From Phycisphaerales bacterium (lineage in GTDB: Bacteria; Planctomycetota; Phycisphaerae; Phycisphaerales; SM1A02): a stretch of DNA of 57,947 bases. The stretch lies in assembly GCA_009692045.1 (NCBI GenBank), contig SIAA01000010.1, positions 1 to 57,947 on the forward strand, read 5' to 3'. A program made the translations under genes and the position numbers. The notes under the pieces were generated by a model. It had not been told where the DNA came from. It ran no database searches and worked only from the letters and a program-made list of their open reading frames with translations. Below, one piece after another: positions 37,436 to 45,779 of the stretch (position 1 is the stretch's first letter; every line of letters starts with the position of its first letter).

Positions 37436-38428
37436 ATGCCGATCCTCCCCCTGCCCATCTTCGAGCGAGATGCCGATCCGTCAGAGCGGGGATCGATGAC
37501 CTTGGAGGAGGAGTACGCCCGCGTCAAGGCGCCAACCACGCTGGTAGTGCGCTTCGGTTCGATGAAAATGGTGGCGGAGTATCCCTCAGACTCTGGAGTC
37601 CGCCCCGGGTGCGGATCAAAACTGGTCGCGCTCACTCATCGGGGCACAGAGATCACGGAGATGCTCACAACTACCTGCAGCAACTCCGGCTGCGGCAAGA
37701 GTGTGTCGCGTCAAGAAATGATGCGCTACATCGAGCAGTCCGGCGGCGAGGAGTTCCCCTTTCACACCAACGGCCGCGTTCTGCGTCTGGCTACCTCTGA
37801 AGACATGGCTATCTGGAGTCAGGCACAATCACTCGCTTCCACCCGCCGCCTGGAGGTAGCCGAACTGGCTGGCTCCCTGCAGCTGGCCATGCGTATCGTC
37901 GAAGTCGAGCCGGTACTTGGTGGCGAGTCGGTGACGGTGCATTACACCTCGGAAGAGCGTGTTGATTTCCGAGAGATGGTGCAGGTTCTCGCGAGCCGAT
38001 TCGGTGCACGGATTGAGATGCACCAAGTTGGCGCCCGCGACGAGGCCAGGATTGTGGCTGACTATGAACGGTGTGGGCAGCACTGCTGCTGCAAAAACTT
38101 CTTGAAGGTTCTCAAACCGGTCTCCATGAAGAGCGCCAAGGTGCAGAAGGCCACGCTCGATCCGCTCAAGATCAGCGGTCGATGCGGTCGCCTCATGTGT
38201 TGCCTGCGCTACGAGGACGAGACTTACGAGGAGCTATCCGCGCGTTTACCTCGACGCAAGGCTCATGTAGGCACGCCGCTGGGGCCGGGGATTGTGCAGG
38301 ACAGCAAGATCCTGGTGCAACTGTCGCTGGTTCGCCTCGACGCTGATGGTCGCGATGTTGCCATCCCTGTCGAGGAACTCACGGAGGTCGATGGCTCGCC
38401 TCTCATCACCAAGCGCAACTCTGGGTGA
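37436..38428 (+). CDS. PSP1-domain protein (RicT/YaaT-like)
   Basis: From the ATG at 37436 the protein has 330 residues; the frame extends upstream but overlaps the der promoter. The PSP1 domain is in the second half and has the Cys-rich motif CGQHCCCKNFL, followed after about 35 residues by CGRLMCCLRYEDETYEEL. RicT, with RicA and RicF in Bacillus, forms a complex with two 4Fe-4S clusters that affects RNase Y and mRNA processing. Neither partner is in the window. The first 150 residues are longer than in most PSP1 proteins and also carry Cys (TTTCSNSGCGK). Confidence 0.82.
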   Translation: MPILPLPIFERDADPSERGSMTLEEEYARVKAPTTLVVRFGSMKMVAEYPSDSGVRPGCGSKLVALTHRGTEITEMLTTTCSNSGCGKSVSRQEMMRYIEQSGGEEFPFHTNGRVLRLATSEDMAIWSQAQSLASTRRLEVAELAGSLQLAMRIVEVEPVLGGESVTVHYTSEERVDFREMVQVLASRFGARIEMHQVGARDEARIVADYERCGQHCCCKNFLKVLKPVSMKSAKVQKATLDPLKISGRCGRLMCCLRYEDETYEELSARLPRRKAHVGTPLGPGIVQDSKILVQLSLVRLDADGRDVAIPVEELTEVDGSPLITKRNSG

Positions 38429-38470
38429 AGCGCCCGGCGGCGGTGAACATCGCGCGTAGACTGCCCGCCC

Positions 38471-40093
38471 ATGCCCGACTCCTCATCGCCTGCGCACCAA
38501 GACTCATCGCTGCGCGAGACGATTCAATCGCTAATCGTCGCATTTGTGATGGCGATGGCTTTCCGGGGATTCGTGCTGGAGGGGTTTGAGATTCCTACTG
38601 GATCGATGGGGCCCACACTCATGGGTCGGCACCTACGAATCCACAGCAAGGCTACCGATTACGAGTATCCCGCCGATGCTCAGCCACTCATGGAACTTGC
38701 CAACCGAATATCGATGCGGCAAGCACGCGACATGCCGCGACCTGTGATTGATCCGATGATCAATCAGTCCATGCCGATCGTGGCTGAGAGTGCTCTCGCT
38801 CTGGCCTCGCAGATCCGGCTCGGAGATCGAGTGCTGGTGCTCAAGTATCTCTGGCCCATCACCTCCCCCCAGCGCTGGGATGTGGTGGTGTTTCGCAATC
38901 CCACTGATCCCATCGGGGATTCGCTTTACTACATCAAGCGTCTGGTGGGCATGCCCAGCGAGTCATTCGCCTTTGCCGATGGTGATGTGTTCACGGGTGC
39001 GCTGGGCGCAAGCCCCTCGCAGATGACGGTGCAGCGCAAGCCGCTGTATGTCCAGAACGCGGTATGGCAGAGTGTCTATGACAGCGACTTTCAGCCCATA
39101 GAAGTGACGCGTCTGGAAGAGGCTACGAGGCGTCCGTGGGAGGGTGCGCCCTGGAAGGGTGCCGACTGGGACATGCGCGGCAAGCGCGTCTGGTCGCACG
39201 ATTCCTCTGCCACCACCCATCTGGTTTGGGACAATTCCATAATCCCCATAGATGATTTTTGCAGCTACAACATTTACCGCGCCGACTCGGTGCTGTTCCC
39301 GGTGAGCGACCTCCGTGTTGCTGCCAGCGTCGAGGCCAATGAGCCGAGCGAGCTGCGCACCTCGCTCGAGTTGCAAGCGCGGAGCAGAAAGTTCTCATTC
39401 ACCATCGGCGATGGGCAACTTCGTCTCGCCATCGCGCAGCAGGAGACGAATGTTCTGGAGCAGGAGGTCGAAGTGGCACTCACGCTTCCCGGTGACGGTC
39501 CGGTGTCACTGGAGTTCTGGCATGTGGATCAGCGCCTCAGTGCCTGGGTGAATGGCCGTGAAGTTGCCGCGCTCGAGTATGACCTCGGTGGCCCCGGTGC
39601 GCGTATTCAGGCGGCCCACTACGGTCGCACCCTCGAGCAGTACCTAGCAAACCCTGTCACGCAGCGACCTACGCCGCCCCAGCTTGATTGGAGCTTCAGC
39701 GGAACTCCTGTTCGCCTTCGCCATGTGCGAGTCGACCGCGATCTCTACTACCGACCCGCGTTTCTAAATCCCAGCCCTCAGGAGCAGTTCGTCGGTAACG
39801 GAGCACCACTAACCGGTTTGGCATTCGGGATGAATGTGACCGATCCAGCTCAACTGGATCAGCGAGATCATGTGATGTGCGGTGACAACTCGGGGGCAAG
39901 TCGAGACTCACGCTTGTGGGGGCGTCCTCATCTGCTACTGAAGGATGAACTCAACTTCGAGAAGCCCTTCCTCGTGCCGAGCGAACTGATAATCGGCAAG
40001 GCGTGGAGTGTTTACTTCCCGGCGCCGCTGCCTATCTGGCCCGGCGGTGCCACCATCATTCCCGACTTTGGGCGCCTGCGCTTTATTCGTTAG
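38471..40093 (+). CDS. lepB: Signal peptidase I with a large insertion
   Basis: A 540-residue type I signal peptidase. The membrane anchor is at about 18-36. The catalytic Ser45 is in PTGSMGPTL, the general base Lys156 in YYIKRLVGMPSE, and the last conserved box is GDNSGASRDSRLWG (471-484). Between boxes D and E about 270 residues are inserted (roughly 185-455), much of it beta-rich with LEFWHVDQRLSAWVNGREV, which resembles a concanavalin/LamG-type sandwich. There is also a longer loop between Ser45 and Lys156 than in E. coli. The insert faces the periplasm and may bind substrate or cell wall. It ends 11 bases inside the convergent exported-protein gene. Confidence 0.9.
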   Translation: MPDSSSPAHQDSSLRETIQSLIVAFVMAMAFRGFVLEGFEIPTGSMGPTLMGRHLRIHSKATDYEYPADAQPLMELANRISMRQARDMPRPVIDPMINQSMPIVAESALALASQIRLGDRVLVLKYLWPITSPQRWDVVVFRNPTDPIGDSLYYIKRLVGMPSESFAFADGDVFTGALGASPSQMTVQRKPLYVQNAVWQSVYDSDFQPIEVTRLEEATRRPWEGAPWKGADWDMRGKRVWSHDSSATTHLVWDNSIIPIDDFCSYNIYRADSVLFPVSDLRVAASVEANEPSELRTSLELQARSRKFSFTIGDGQLRLAIAQQETNVLEQEVEVALTLPGDGPVSLEFWHVDQRLSAWVNGREVAALEYDLGGPGARIQAAHYGRTLEQYLANPVTQRPTPPQLDWSFSGTPVRLRHVRVDRDLYYRPAFLNPSPQEQFVGNGAPLTGLAFGMNVTDPAQLDQRDHVMCGDNSGASRDSRLWGRPHLLLKDELNFEKPFLVPSELIIGKAWSVYFPAPLPIWPGGATIIPDFGRLRFIR

Positions 40094-42152
40094 CCGCGGC
40101 GGTTGCCAGGGCTTTCTTGGCGTTGACCAGTCGCTCCTGCGCCTCGGAGTCGCGCTGGTGCACATCAAGCAGATGGGTTCCTGTCAGCCCCAGTGTGGGA
40201 GAACTCGCCGACACCTCTTCGGCGATGCCTGATGTAAAGAATGGCTGATCCAGCGCGAGGCGAGCCTCTCGATTCAGCTGCAGGCATAGCCCCAGATCAA
40301 AGATGTCCGTCGGTCGCACCATAATTCCCAAAGCGTCAGGTGAGCCGATGCCAACAACCTCATCCGTTACGGCGCTGAGCAATCCATCTCGGCCACACGC
40401 CAATGCCAACAGTTGTGTCGGTGTGAGCGAAAGCAGTTGCTCCATCCTGCGGCTCTTGACTCGAGCATCAGCTTCTGGGATCGAACTCCCGCGCCGCCTC
40501 GCAAGTTTCTCCCTATCAGCCTCGCTGGCAGCCTGAATCTGGAATGGATCAGCACGCGCCAACACCTCGGCCGCGACTGCGACGCGAGTGCGCCCTTCCG
40601 CATCCAGCGCCTCGCGCTCCAGCGCGGACACAAGCGCCATCGCCGCCTCATCACAAATGGACATCGCCCACACCGAGTGGCTGAGGCTTGGATCAGAGGC
40701 GATGTGCGCTGCCACTCGAAATGCAATGGCGATCCGCCGAGCAACGAACGCGCTGCGCTGCTCCCTCTCGCCCGCGCCCTTGGTGGGAAGCTTGGCACAC
40801 TCGGCAGCCGCATCGGCGAGGACCATTCTCACCGCCGCGCGCACCTGCGGCAAGACGCTCATTCCCATGTTGGGACCGGCTCCGGCAACACCAGGATCAA
40901 AGGAGACGCGCCGAACAGCGGCGGCTTCCTCCAAAGCGACAAGCACCGACCGTTCGTAGCGTGTTGTGATCTTGCGCGCTGAGGCCAACTCTTCCTCGGG
41001 CGAGTTGGATCCGAGAACTCGGACGAGTTCAAGCGTGGTCTGGCGATCCCCATCCAATGAGGCCGCCACCCTGCCGATGCGAAAGTACAGCTCGGCCGCA
41101 TTCTGATCCTTGGTCGATGCCGCGATTGCCAGCGCCGAATCGAGTCGGGTCACGAAAGCCTTGAGAGCCACCTCGCTCCTCTGTTTGCGCTCCAGAAGCT
41201 TTTCCATGGAGGGGAGGAACGCCTTAAGGACATTGTCCGACCTCTGGATCTCACTCTCTATTGCCGCCATAGCTGCTTGGGCCTGAGCCGGATCTTTCAT
41301 GGTCATGGTCTTGGCACCGCGGGCGTACCAGCCAGACACCTCGTCCACTGACGACTTCAGATCATCCTCTGAGATGGTTGGCGCGTCGCCCGCATCTGCA
41401 TCACCAGCGTCCTCACCGCTGGCGACCGCTGGCTGCTGGACTGGTTCCACTAACTTCAGAGCCTCGGCGTAGCCCTCCGGCGTCGAAAGAGAGTTGACGA
41501 GCAGTTCTACCTCTCCGGAGATGGCCTCAGCGCATCGAAATGGGTCATCCCCTGCAAGAGAACTTGTCGCATCTTTCAGCCGTGTCAGATCCGCCACACT
41601 CAGGTTGCCGCTATCTAACACAGAGTCCGCAACATTGATCGCCCTCCCGGAAACTGCCATGGCTAACGCCGAAGAAATGGATGTTCTGTCCTGACTCAGG
41701 TGTGATGTCATCTTCAAACAAATGCGCGCTGACTCGGCTGCTGTCTCGGTATCACCATCATCCAGCGCCAGGCGCGCCCGCGCCTCCAGTGCTCTCGCTG
41801 CTACGCGAATGTCACCAAGATGCCGCATCTCCATGATCATTCCCTTAGAGCGATCCAGACTCCAGTCACACTTCTCCTGCTCGGCCGCTTGCAGCAGGCT
41901 GTCCCATACCGGAGCAAGGCGGGTCACCAGCTGCTCTGCGCCTGCAAACCGCTGTCCCCGCATACCTCTGGGCATGTTCGGGTCGGCCAACTCACCCAAA
42001 GCAATCTGCTCCTCGGGCGTGAGTAGCCCCGCCGCCCCATTCAAAGAGAGGAGATCGAAGGCGCGCTGATAGTGATCTGTGGTGCTGTCCGCCAGCGGCG
42101 TAGATGCCGTGCCCGCGCACATGATGGCCACGATGACCGACGCAACCTGCAT
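40083..42152 (-). CDS. Large exported protein of unknown function, 689 residues
   Basis: I do not recognise the family. Residues 1-21 form a signal peptide (VASVIVAIMCAGTASTPLA). The rest is mostly helical, Ala/Glu/Arg-rich, and TPR-like in places (AARALEARARLALDDGDTETAAESARICLKM). An acidic linker of about residues 240-260 (SGEDAGDADAGDAPTISEDD) separates two helical parts. It is convergent with lepB with an 11-base overlap. It may be a large helical scaffold outside the inner membrane. Confidence 0.65.
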   Translation of the reverse strand: MQVASVIVAIMCAGTASTPLADSTTDHYQRAFDLLSLNGAAGLLTPEEQIALGELADPNMPRGMRGQRFAGAEQLVTRLAPVWDSLLQAAEQEKCDWSLDRSKGMIMEMRHLGDIRVAARALEARARLALDDGDTETAAESARICLKMTSHLSQDRTSISSALAMAVSGRAINVADSVLDSGNLSVADLTRLKDATSSLAGDDPFRCAEAISGEVELLVNSLSTPEGYAEALKLVEPVQQPAVASGEDAGDADAGDAPTISEDDLKSSVDEVSGWYARGAKTMTMKDPAQAQAAMAAIESEIQRSDNVLKAFLPSMEKLLERKQRSEVALKAFVTRLDSALAIAASTKDQNAAELYFRIGRVAASLDGDRQTTLELVRVLGSNSPEEELASARKITTRYERSVLVALEEAAAVRRVSFDPGVAGAGPNMGMSVLPQVRAAVRMVLADAAAECAKLPTKGAGEREQRSAFVARRIAIAFRVAAHIASDPSLSHSVWAMSICDEAAMALVSALEREALDAEGRTRVAVAAEVLARADPFQIQAASEADREKLARRRGSSIPEADARVKSRRMEQLLSLTPTQLLALACGRDGLLSAVTDEVVGIGSPDALGIMVRPTDIFDLGLCLQLNREARLALDQPFFTSGIAEEVSASSPTLGLTGTHLLDVHQRDSEAQERLVNAKKALATAAANE

Positions 42153-42289
42153 TCGCTCAGGATACCGTTGCCATTGTGCCGAGTGTGCTGAATACTTATC
42201 TGCTTGCCCTGATACTCATCGCCGCCGAGGCATGATGAGACTCTGTAGGGCGCGTCCCCCGAGTCCCGTCATGCCGCTAGTCTTGAACC

Positions 42290-43240
42290 ATGCGACTGAG
42301 CAGGTATTCCGCCGACGCGCTGCTGCTGCTCGCGGCATTCATCTGGGGCGTCGGATTCGTGGCGCAGCGGGTGGCGATGGACTCCATGGCCGAGACTGGA
42401 GCCAAGGTGGCACTGCCGCTTCTGTTCACCGGCATTCGCTACAGTTTGGGGGCCATGTTGGTGGGCGCGCTCTTGCTCCTGATGAAGGCAAGGGAGAAGC
42501 GAGTTACGCCGCGCGAACCAAACTCCAGCCCACCGCCGACAAACTCACGGCGGATACTGTGGATCGGGGGACTGGCTGCAGGGTCGATCATGTTTCTAGG
42601 AAGTGCTCTCCAGCAGATTGGACTCGTCACCACGACTGCTGGAAACGCCGGTTTCATCACTGGCCTCTATGTCATCTTCGTGCCCTTCTTATGCGCGCTA
42701 TTGGGACAGCGTCTCGGATGGCATGTGTGGGTTGCCGCGAGTGCTGCCCTGATTGGGCTCTATCTGCTCAGTGTGGTGGGCAAACCTCATATCAATACCG
42801 GTGACATCTGGGTTCTTGCGTGCGCCGTTGTCTGGTCCGCTCATGTGATTGTCATCGGCTGGGCAGCACCTCGTGTCAATCCTCTTGAGCTGGCGCTGAT
42901 TCAGATGGTGATCACCGGGGTACTCGGACTCATCTTCGCATTCGCGTTGGAACCCGTCACTTTGGAGGCTGCTCTGGCTGCACCGGGGAGCATCCTCTTC
43001 AGTGCTGTGTTTGCCGTGGCCATTGCCTTCACCCTGCAGGTGGTGGGACAAGCTGCAGCACCACCAGCGCACGCTGCCATCTTGATGAGTCTCGAAAGCG
43101 TATTCGCTGCTGCTTCGGGCTGGGCCTGCCTCGACGAGCACCTTGGTGTCATGCAACTGATCGGCAGCGCCCTCATGCTCGGAGGCGCGATCTTGGTGCA
43201 AACTCAGCCACTCACTGAATCCCGCCGGTCCCCTTCTTGA
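42290..43240 (+). CDS. DMT-family (EamA) transporter
   Basis: A 316-residue membrane protein with about ten helices arranged as two EamA repeats. The start LLLLAAFIWGVGFVAQRVAMDSM and the later GSIMFLGSALQQIGL, TTAGNAGFITGLYVIFVPFL segments are typical. The second repeat ends with PPAHAAILMSLESVFAAASGWACLDEHLG, a strong family signature. Substrates of this family are metabolites, amino acids or nucleotide-sugar-like compounds and cannot be chosen here. The last 29 bases overlap the end of the convergent ExbD-like gene. Confidence 0.88.
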   Translation: MRLSRYSADALLLLAAFIWGVGFVAQRVAMDSMAETGAKVALPLLFTGIRYSLGAMLVGALLLLMKAREKRVTPREPNSSPPPTNSRRILWIGGLAAGSIMFLGSALQQIGLVTTTAGNAGFITGLYVIFVPFLCALLGQRLGWHVWVAASAALIGLYLLSVVGKPHINTGDIWVLACAVVWSAHVIVIGWAAPRVNPLELALIQMVITGVLGLIFAFALEPVTLEAALAAPGSILFSAVFAVAIAFTLQVVGQAAAPPAHAAILMSLESVFAAASGWACLDEHLGVMQLIGSALMLGGAILVQTQPLTESRRSPS

Positions 43241-44051
43241 GCGCTGCTCCGCTGGCGACCGGAAGCGGGTTGAGTGCATATCCAAGATCGCTTAGCAGCG
43301 TCTCCAGATGCTTGTACTCCCCGAATGAGTCCTGCCATACTCCAATGTTCAGCCTGATGGCGCGCGGATCGGCATCAGGAACTAGCGCCTTGAAGGCGAG
43401 TTCCGCTGTCCGTGCGTCGCCTACGACCATTCCCTTTCCGGGTGGTGGTGATACCTGCTCGGATGTCGAGTCAATGATCGGGCGGGACAATCTGCCGCCA
43501 GACAGAAGAAGCAGGACGGGCTTGCGACCTTTGGTATCAGGCTGCAGTCTGCTAAGCCTTACAAACTGGGAAGCGGGAGGAAGATGGCTCAGCCGCAACT
43601 GGGCCTCTTGAAGTGCTGTTTGCTCCTGCTCCAGCTTGAGCTTTACTTCAGTCGCCGCAGCTTTCGCCACCAGCAGTTCCTGCTGCCTGTTTCGTAGCTC
43701 CTCCAATACTTTGACTCGCTGCGCTTGCTGTTGGGCCATCTGCGCCCAGGCATCACTCCATCTCTTCACGAGTGACGCATCGCCCACTGGAGGCATGGCC
43801 GCCAACACTTTGGCTAACTCCTCAACTTGCCGCTCAAGCGCCAGTGCTTCTCGGGCGAGGCGCTCCACCTCATTGATGGTGTGTTCGTTAGTTGTCTCGG
43901 TGGAAGTTTGCGGCGGCTTGGCAAACACCACGATCACCAACATCAGAAACATGATCACTCCCAGGGTGTTGCACAGAGCATCCAGGAATAACTCCAGCGC
44001 CTCGCTGGGATTGAGAACGCGCTTGCGACCACCGCTGACTCTTCGTCTCAC
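43212..44051 (-). CDS. Single-pass ExbD/MotB-like protein 2 (last gene of the GTPase operon)
   Basis: A 279-residue protein that starts at a GTG with a GTGA overlap. A basic N-terminus (RRRVSGGRKR) is followed by one membrane helix at about 22-44 (LFLDALCNTLGVIMFLMLVIVVFA). Asp24 lies at the start of the helix, as in the ion-conducting B subunits ExbD, TolR and MotB. Next comes a coiled coil of about 100 residues, then a C-terminal domain that includes VWQDSFGEYKHLETLLSDLGYAL. The upstream gene product has the same plan and a similar C-terminal segment, so the two are paralogs. There is no recognisable OmpA-type peptidoglycan-binding motif. I infer that it pairs with the TolQ-like protein. 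Confidence 0.7.
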   Translation of the reverse strand: MRRRVSGGRKRVLNPSEALELFLDALCNTLGVIMFLMLVIVVFAKPPQTSTETTNEHTINEVERLAREALALERQVEELAKVLAAMPPVGDASLVKRWSDAWAQMAQQQAQRVKVLEELRNRQQELLVAKAAATEVKLKLEQEQTALQEAQLRLSHLPPASQFVRLSRLQPDTKGRKPVLLLLSGGRLSRPIIDSTSEQVSPPPGKGMVVGDARTAELAFKALVPDADPRAIRLNIGVWQDSFGEYKHLETLLSDLGYALNPLPVASGAALKKGTGGIQ

Positions 44052-44851
44052 GGCGACACCTCAAAGAAGGAGTCGTTGCCCACCCACAACTGCCAACCGA
44101 CCGCAAAACCGCGCGATGCCACCGCTCTACGCAGGTCATCGAACTGCGCGACCGCATCGTCGTGAACTATGAACAATGCATAGGAGTCGGCGGCGGTGCG
44201 GCTCTTGAACGCTTCCCCTAGGCCTTTCAGTGCGTCCGCGGTGGCAGACTCACCTCTCTGCCTGGGCACACCGCCGGCGTCGACACTGCCCCAGACAACT
44301 CGCAAGTGGTCGATCTCGATCATGACCGCTTCGAGCGGATCGGTCTCGCCCTGGTGCCGGCGCACGCGCGACTTCAACTGCGATTCGGTGTGCCGCTTGG
44401 TGACATCACTCCACTGGGTGATCGTCACCTCCGTAAGTGCTTTCGCCTCCTTAGTAGCAGCCTTGACCTGCGCCGTCTCTGACTCAAGAGTCTGCAACCG
44501 CTTCTCTATGGCGGCCAACTCGGTGCTCTCTCGGGCAACTCTGGCCTCGACACGGTCGACCTCTTCGACAGAGATGCTGGGCTGCGACTTGCGCCTCTCG
44601 ACCTCCTCCATCATCTGGGTGAGGCGAGCCGAGGCATCCTCCGCTCGCCGGCGCGACTCAGCAATGGCGTCGATCTGTGATTGATCCGGAGTTGCAGCGA
44701 CGACGCGATTCGTAATCTCTTCAATCTTGCTGGAGAGTGGATCGAGAGCGAGAAGCAGGGTCACAAGAATCATGATGCCCGTCACGCAGGCAATGATGTC
44801 CTGAAACGAGAAGAAGGACATCGGACTATCGGTTGGTTTCCTGCGCGCCAT
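44048..44851 (-). CDS. Single-pass ExbD/MotB-like protein 1
   Basis: A 267-residue protein with one membrane helix at about 16-38 (FQDIIACVTGIMILVTLLLAL) and Asp18 at its start, the place of the ion-carrying Asp in ExbD and MotB. A long coiled coil follows (about 55-150, rich in Glu, Arg and Lys). The C-terminal domain has YALFIVHDDAVAQFDDLRRA and resembles that of the downstream gene product. The helix pattern F-x-D-x6-G-x-M is shared by the two proteins. The gap to the upstream channel gene is 43 bases, the only gap in the operon, and it overlaps the next gene by four bases. Confidence 0.7.
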   Translation of the reverse strand: MARRKPTDSPMSFFSFQDIIACVTGIMILVTLLLALDPLSSKIEEITNRVVAATPDQSQIDAIAESRRRAEDASARLTQMMEEVERRKSQPSISVEEVDRVEARVARESTELAAIEKRLQTLESETAQVKAATKEAKALTEVTITQWSDVTKRHTESQLKSRVRRHQGETDPLEAVMIEIDHLRVVWGSVDAGGVPRQRGESATADALKGLGEAFKSRTAADSYALFIVHDDAVAQFDDLRRAVASRGFAVGWQLWVGNDSFFEVSP

Positions 44852-44894
44852 GACTTTATCTGCCTGCGAGGATCTGCGACTCGTGCGGGGTGAT

Positions 44895-45779
44895 TTACCA
44901 GTCGGTCAGCTTGAGACGGCTGATGACATGGTCGTTGCAGAAGTCAGACATGCCATCGAGCAGCGCTTCCTCGCCTTGATACACCATGGTCATCAACAAC
45001 TGAACGCCCACAGCAGCGACGAGCGCCACTAGTGTTGTCTCGAATGCTGTGGCAAGTCCGGCAATAACGGGGGTGAGTTTCTCCCTGATGTCTGTAACAG
45101 CTTCTGCCGCCGCGACGACCCCCGTCGTATCGGGATTGGCCATGAGAACTCCCTCAAAGTTGCCGATGGCATGACCTAGTCCAACAACGGTGCCAATGAA
45201 ACCGAGAACGGGAATGGTCCAGATGAGGGCGCGGATACCGGTGTAGGAACTGTCAATGGCGCTGGTGTCCGAGGAAGCCTGGGAGTCGATTACCGCTCCC
45301 ACATCCTTCACCTCTCCGATGTTCTTGAGGTTAGAGAGGGCGAGATGCAGGCGATTGAAGAGCAGGAACTCCCGCGGGCGCGCCACTAGACGCCGGATTC
45401 CTGCCAGTACTTCTGGTGCCGTGGCGGGAGAGAGCACCCAATCGCTGCGCCGAGGAAACACCTCCTCCACTTTGAGTGCCTTCATCTGAATGCGGGTCTT
45501 GGTCCACTTGGCGAGCAGGATGAACAGGCACCAGTAGGTGAGTAGGGCACAGGCCCAGTTGGTCCAGCAGCGATTCATCATGTTGAACATGTACCCATCA
45601 CTCCAGATACTGAGCACAAAGAAAGTGGCTACGGTGAGTATCACAGAGATGCCGAACCACAGTCCACCTCGCGCTCGGGTGAATCCGCCACTGCGACACC
45701 CCATCATGCATTCAAGGTCACCCGTCGCCGAATCAAGGGTGCCTGACAACTCCTCTGAACCAACAGCTTTTGAGCTCAT
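44895..45779 (-). CDS. MotA/TolQ/ExbB-family proton channel protein
   Basis: From the ATG at 45777-45779 (ATGA overlap with the upstream gene) the protein has 294 residues; a longer frame would run into that gene. The first two membrane helices are at about 38-60 and 69-91. The last two carry the family pattern: IPVLGFIGTVVGLGHAIG, then LTPVIAGLATAFETTLVALVAAVGVQLLM. A cytoplasmic loop of about 110 residues lies between the pairs. In the family five copies surround two B-type helices and use the ion gradient for work. It is followed by two possible B-type partners in the same operon. Confidence 0.88.
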   Translation of the reverse strand: MSSKAVGSEELSGTLDSATGDLECMMGCRSGGFTRARGGLWFGISVILTVATFFVLSIWSDGYMFNMMNRCWTNWACALLTYWCLFILLAKWTKTRIQMKALKVEEVFPRRSDWVLSPATAPEVLAGIRRLVARPREFLLFNRLHLALSNLKNIGEVKDVGAVIDSQASSDTSAIDSSYTGIRALIWTIPVLGFIGTVVGLGHAIGNFEGVLMANPDTTGVVAAAEAVTDIREKLTPVIAGLATAFETTLVALVAAVGVQLLMTMVYQGEEALLDGMSDFCNDHVISRLKLTDW

